Shown one piece after another: positions 60,463 through 64,000 of a DNA stretch of 64,000 nucleotides. Positions within the stretch are counted from its first letter, which is position 1. The number at the start of each line of letters is the position of its first letter. The notes below the pieces were generated by a model. The model had not been told where the DNA came from. It did no database searches and saw only the letters and a program-made list of their open reading frames with translations. Both the position numbers and the translations under genes were made by a program. Source of the stretch: Actinocrispum wychmicini (lineage in GTDB: Bacteria; Actinomycetota; Actinomycetes; Mycobacteriales; Pseudonocardiaceae). The DNA lies in NCBI RefSeq assembly GCF_004345645.1, contig NZ_SLWS01000005.1, forward strand, positions 682,001-746,000. Reading direction: 5' to 3'.

Positions 60463-61318
60463 GCCAGGTTCGCCAGGTGGCGAGCAACAGGGCGGCGAGC
60501 GCGGTGGGGTTCTCGGTGGGTGGGTGGTGGCGGGCGACGGGGATGACGGCGAAGTCCGCGTCGAGGCGTTCGGCCATGTCCCGTTGGGTGGCGACGGGCC
60601 AGGCGTCGTCGTCGGCTCCGCAGGCGACCAGGCAGGGGATTGCGGTGGCTGCCAGTTTCCGGGCCAGTGGGTTCACCAGGTCCGGTTCGCCGCGCAGGCC
60701 CACCGCCATACCGATCAGTGAGTCCAGGCTGGTTCGGCGGAACCGCACCCGGAAGAACTCCTTCAGCTCGTCGGGGTGCCGTTGCCACACCGGGTTCTGC
60801 TGATCCAGCAGGTCGCGCAGGTTCGCCAGGGCTTCGAGGCCGTGGTCCCGCAGGACAGCCTCGGCCATGTCGAGCGCCTGCCGGCGCGGACCGTCGGGCA
60901 GTTCCTGGGGGCCGGTGCTCAGCAGGGTCAGGCCGTGGATCGGGGCGTCGGCGAGGGTGGCGCCGCGGGCGACGAGGCCGCCGTACGAGTGGCCGAGCAG
61001 GAACACCCGGCGGCCGTCCGCGGCGAGTTTCTCGACCAGTTCGGCGACCAGGGCGCCGAGCGGCGACGGCAGGTAGCTGTCGTGTTCGGGTGGGCCGTCG
61101 GACTCGTACTGGCCGGGCAGGTCGATCGCGATCGGTTCGACACCGCCGTCGGCGAGCGGGTCGAGGATGTCCACGAAGTCCTCTTTGGACCCGGTGAAGC
61201 CGGGGACGAGCAGGGCGATCGGACTGTCCGCCGAGACCGGCCGGCGCAGCGCGGCCAGCGAGCCGTACCTGCCAGGAAAGTTGATCCGGGTGGCGCTGTG
61301 CGGGCTGACCTGGCTCAT
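60452..61318 (-). CDS. Alpha/beta hydrolase
   Basis: 288 residues: oxyanion-side LLVPGFTGSKED, nucleophile elbow GHSYGGLVA (Ser in G-x-S-x-G), acid candidate in GADDDAWPV and His in VARHHPPTE. Esterase, lipase or another serine hydrolase; substrate unknown. ATG overlaps the upstream PQQ-like gene stop (ATGA), so it belongs to the helicase/PQQ operon. Confidence 0.87.
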   Translation of the reverse strand: MSQVSPHSATRINFPGRYGSLAALRRPVSADSPIALLVPGFTGSKEDFVDILDPLADGGVEPIAIDLPGQYESDGPPEHDSYLPSPLGALVAELVEKLAADGRRVFLLGHSYGGLVARGATLADAPIHGLTLLSTGPQELPDGPRRQALDMAEAVLRDHGLEALANLRDLLDQQNPVWQRHPDELKEFFRVRFRRTSLDSLIGMAVGLRGEPDLVNPLARKLAATAIPCLVACGADDDAWPVATQRDMAERLDADFAVIPVARHHPPTENPTALAALLLATWRTWLSR

Positions 61319-62667
61319 CGCAGTGCCACCAGGGTCGGGCCACGCTGTTCCAGGACCATCGGGCCCACAGTGGACATCTCGACCGGTCCGGTGTAGTCAC
61401 CGCGGTTCACCGGGGCTTTCACGACCTGCTTCCCGGCGATCTGGTCGACCACCGCCAACCCGTCCTTCACCGGCAGCAACAGGTATCCGGCGAAGACCGC
61501 GCCGGAGCCGAGCGTGTCGTCGAACGTCCACAGTGGATGGAGGTCCTTGGTGGACAGTGCGATCGTCCTGGTGCCGGTGAACCAGAACAGTGCCTCGGCG
61601 GTGCCTTTGGTGACCGGCACGGTCTCGGCGGTCGGGTCGCCGGCCAGGTCCGTGGCGCCCAGGGTGAGGGGGTACTCGGCGGCGAGTTTGCCGCTGGCGT
61701 CGAACACTTGCAGGCGGTCCGGGTTCGGGCTGGCCACGGCGGCGTAGTTCTCGGTCAACGCGACCAGCCGGCCGCCGTTGCCGCCGGTGGGGACGCTGAA
61801 GTTCACCTCGGGCGTGTCGGCGTCCTTCGGTACCGACTTGTACACCGACAACCGGTCGTTCTCGATCACCCGCGGGTCCGTCTTGGACCGGCACCGCTCG
61901 ATCACGCCGACTCGGCCGAGCGCCACCGCGATCGAGCTGTACTCGCAGTCGGTTCGCGGTTGTTTGTCCGGGTTCACCGGGTCCGGCACCGTGCCGTACT
62001 GGACGGTCAGCACCATGTCGTTGCGCCAGGTGTTGATCAGGCGCTTGCCGGTCGCGGTGACGTGGTTGCCGTCGTACAGCAGTTGGGTGCCCGGTTCGGC
62101 GTCGCCGTTGCGTTGGTGGTCCCGCTCGCCCGTTGTGCCCTTCAGGGACGTGACCTCGCTGCAGTTGCCGCCGTGATAGGAATCCTTGTCCGGCAACAGG
62201 GTCTCGGTCCGGCGGTAGACGGCGATCGCGTCCTGCCACCCGACGCCGACCGTACACAGTGGAATGTTCCGGGCGTACCGCCAGCGCACCTGGCCGGTCA
62301 GCGCGTCCCGGCCGAGCACCTCGTCGCCCTCGCCGGTCACCACCGTCGCCCCGGCGACCGCCGGAACGGGCGTTGCCGCGCTGGGCGCCCGCCACGCCTC
62401 GCCGAACGTGGGCGGCAGGGTGGACGGCGGGTCCGGGATCTCCACGTCGCCGGACGCGGTCTGGGACGTGGTGGCCGAGATGTCGCTGGACGACCCGATC
62501 AGCACACCGCCGACCACCGCGACGATCACGATGACCGCGACCGCGACGAAGTCCCGTTTGCGGTGGAACGACGTCCGCGGCGCGCGTCTCGGCTGGTCGG
62601 GAACCGGTCCGGCCAGGACGTCTTCCCTTGGCGGCGTGCCGTTCTCGTGCTCGGCCGACTCCGGCAC
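61315..62667 (-). CDS. Membrane-anchored PQQ-type beta-propeller-like protein
   Basis: 450 residues: a cytosolic N-terminus, one TM (DFVAVAVIVIVAVVGGVLIG), then an extracytoplasmic WD/PQQ-like propeller (GEGDEVLGRDALTGQVRWRY; DLHPLWTFDDTLGSG; PVKDGLAVVDQIAGKQVVKA). It corresponds to mycobacterial Rv3212, next to rhlE there too. Function unknown; four scattered Cys could form disulfides. GTG start at 62667. Confidence 0.8.
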   Translation of the reverse strand: MPESAEHENGTPPREDVLAGPVPDQPRRAPRTSFHRKRDFVAVAVIVIVAVVGGVLIGSSSDISATTSQTASGDVEIPDPPSTLPPTFGEAWRAPSAATPVPAVAGATVVTGEGDEVLGRDALTGQVRWRYARNIPLCTVGVGWQDAIAVYRRTETLLPDKDSYHGGNCSEVTSLKGTTGERDHQRNGDAEPGTQLLYDGNHVTATGKRLINTWRNDMVLTVQYGTVPDPVNPDKQPRTDCEYSSIAVALGRVGVIERCRSKTDPRVIENDRLSVYKSVPKDADTPEVNFSVPTGGNGGRLVALTENYAAVASPNPDRLQVFDASGKLAAEYPLTLGATDLAGDPTAETVPVTKGTAEALFWFTGTRTIALSTKDLHPLWTFDDTLGSGAVFAGYLLLPVKDGLAVVDQIAGKQVVKAPVNRGDYTGPVEMSTVGPMVLEQRGPTLVALR

Positions 62668-62709
62668 GCCACCCTCCTAGCTACAGCGTCTGTGTGGCGA
62701 CAACGGTAC

Positions 62710-64000
62710 CTAGGACGCCTCGCCGCTGTCAGGTGAGAGGTCGACCCCGGCCCGGCTGCGTCGCCGACGACGCGGTTGAGCTGGGTCCTTCGGCTCCGAT
62801 GAGGAAACAGTCTCCTGCGCGGCTGGCGCGGTGCCCTCCTCGACCTCGGCACCCGCACGGCGACGGCGGCGCTGCCGGCGCGGCCGCTCCTCGCCGCCCT
62901 CAGGCTGCTCCTCGGTCGTCGTCGTCCGGGTCGAACGCGACGAGGACCGGGTGCGGCCGCTGGTGCGCCTGCGGCGCTTCTTGCCGCCGGACAGGTCCTC
63001 CTCCGGCTCGGCGTCCAGTCCGGCCCTGGTCCGCTGGTCCAGCGGCAGCCGGCCGGTCGAACCCGCGGGGATGCCCAGGTCGGCGAACAGGTGCTCGGAC
63101 GTCGAGTACGTCTCCACCGGCTCGGGCATGTCCAGGTCGAGGGCGTCGCTGACGGACTTCCAGCGGTACTCCTCGTCCCAGTCGACCAGGGTGATCGCGA
63201 CACCCTCGCGGCCGGCCCGGCCGGTGCGGCCGATCCGGTGGACGTACGTCTTCTCGTCCTCCGGACACTGGAAGTTGATCACGTGCGTGACGTCGTCGAT
63301 GTCGATGCCCCTGGCCGCCACGTCGGTGGCGACGAGCACGTCCACCTTGCCGGACCGGAACGCGCGCAACGCCTGCTCACGGGCGCCTTGGCCGAGGTCG
63401 CCGTGCACGGCCGCGGCGGCGAAGCCGCGCTCGGTGAGGTCGTCGGAGACCTTCTGCGCGGTCCGCTTGGTCCTGGCGAAGATCATCGTCAGGCCGCGGC
63501 TCTCGGACTGCAGCGCGCGGGCGATGATCTCGATCTTGTCCAGCGAGTGCGCGCGGTAGACGAACTGCTTGGTGCGCTCGTGGATCGCACCCGCGTCGTT
63601 CTCCTCCGCGCGGATGTGCGTCGGCTGGCGCAGGAACGTCCGGGCCAGCGTGATGATCGGACCGGGCATGGTCGCCGAGAACAGCATGGTCTGCCGCTCG
63701 TCCGGGACCATCTGCAGGATCCGCTCGATGTCCGGCAGGAAGCCGAGGTCGAGCATCTCGTCGGCCTCGTCCAGGACCAGGCCGCGGACCTTGCCGAGCA
63801 CCAGGTGGCGCTGTTCGGCCAGGTCGAGCAGGCGGCCCGGGGTGCCGACCACGACGTCCACGCCCTTGCGGAGCGCGGAGATCTGCTGCTCGTAGGGACG
63901 GCCGCCGTAGATCGCCAGGATCCGTACGCCGAGATGCTTGCCGGCGTCCTTCAGGTCGTGCGTGACCTGCAGGCACAGTTCCCGGGTCGGCACCACGACG
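62710..64000 (-). CDS. rhlE: DEAD-box RNA helicase RhlE-type (N-terminus outside window)
   Basis: The coding frame runs to the right edge, so motifs Q and I are missing. Visible: motif Ia VPTRELCLQV, GTPGRLLDLA (Ib), DEAD as LDEADEMLDLGF, SAT in LFSATMPG, and motif VI YVHRIGRTGRAGREG. The C-terminal tail is very basic (RRRRTSGRTRSSSRS, RRQRRRRRAG), probably RNA-binding. First gene of the operon with the PQQ-like and hydrolase genes. Confidence 0.92.
   Translation of the reverse strand, partial: VVVPTRELCLQVTHDLKDAGKHLGVRILAIYGGRPYEQQISALRKGVDVVVGTPGRLLDLAEQRHLVLGKVRGLVLDEADEMLDLGFLPDIERILQMVPDERQTMLFSATMPGPIITLARTFLRQPTHIRAEENDAGAIHERTKQFVYRAHSLDKIEIIARALQSESRGLTMIFARTKRTAQKVSDDLTERGFAAAAVHGDLGQGAREQALRAFRSGKVDVLVATDVAARGIDIDDVTHVINFQCPEDEKTYVHRIGRTGRAGREGVAITLVDWDEEYRWKSVSDALDLDMPEPVETYSTSEHLFADLGIPAGSTGRLPLDQRTRAGLDAEPEEDLSGGKKRRRRTSGRTRSSSRSTRTTTTEEQPEGGEERPRRQRRRRRAGAEVEEGTAPAAQETVSSSEPKDPAQPRRRRRSRAGVDLSPDSGEAS

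Overview
The window is a high-GC actinobacterial chromosome segment, most likely from a Pseudonocardiaceae-type genus (Amycolatopsis, Lentzea, Saccharothrix or Kibdelosporangium relatives). This rests on very high G+C, many GTG/TTG starts, ATGA/GTGA/TTGA gene overlaps, a mycothiol gene (mshB), meso-diaminopimelate pathway genes, an LpqY-SugABC trehalose-type importer, and an EspG/PPE-like type VII secretion (T7SS) cluster. The gene order of a large part follows the Mycobacterium tuberculosis backbone from mshB/fdxC/dapC through dapD/dapE, folP2, tagA, glgM/glgC, sigE-rseA-htrA-tatB, mrp, lpqY-sugABC and corA. Differences from that backbone mark accessory insertions.

Layout. 1-3.1 kb: 3' end of a Dpp/Opp-type peptide ABC transporter operon, with two near-identical 13-codon mini-ORFs coupling its genes. 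3.1-12.9 kb: mshB and a membrane partner, a metallo-beta-lactamase-fold protein, ferredoxin, dapC, dapD and dapE; a PIN-domain toxin-antitoxin pair lies between dapD and dapE; two LOG-family genes follow. 12.9-19.1 kb: DyP peroxidase, acyltransferase, folP2, a GNAT/PadR/membrane-protein module, a DivIVA-like protein, tag and a DUF3117 gene. 19.1-26.3 kb: M17 aminopeptidase, LysR/MFS pair, GtrA, divergent glgM/glgC (alpha-glucan precursors) and an O-methyltransferase. 26.4-31.0 kb: envelope-stress module sigE-anti-sigma-htrA, then tatB and mrp. 31.1-37.3 kb: MarR, DUF1003 and MgtE/CBS-like genes, a tandem pair of small paralogues, an SPFH protein, a small zinc-ribbon protein, an acyl-CoA dehydrogenase and a stress-type membrane protein. 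37.4-41.7 kb: lpqY-sugA-sugB-sugC.

41.7-48.7 kb is an accessory island between sugC and corA. It holds a second toxin-antitoxin pair with a striking operator, a 0.7-kb minisatellite with higher-order 146-bp periodicity, membrane and phosphoesterase genes, and an orphan PPE-like/PE-like/EspG trio. 48.7-59.3 kb: corA, MaoC/DUF2332, NUDIX, PH, PHP, and an ECF sigma factor fused to a truncated, catalytically defective tyrosine-recombinase domain. Next to it are a YCII/DGPF protein, a DUF998 protein with a perfect 34-bp palindrome upstream, MarC and a RecB-like nuclease. 59.4-64 kb: AbiEi with a broken AbiEii toxin, then an alpha/beta hydrolase, a PQQ-propeller-like protein and a DEAD-box helicase that runs off the edge.

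A family of about 120-bp structured intergenic repeats occurs three times (29.8, 36.5 and 47.6 kb). No rRNA, tRNA, CRISPR array or intact transposase was recognised. All function calls come from reading motifs and from remembered family knowledge; no database search was run.
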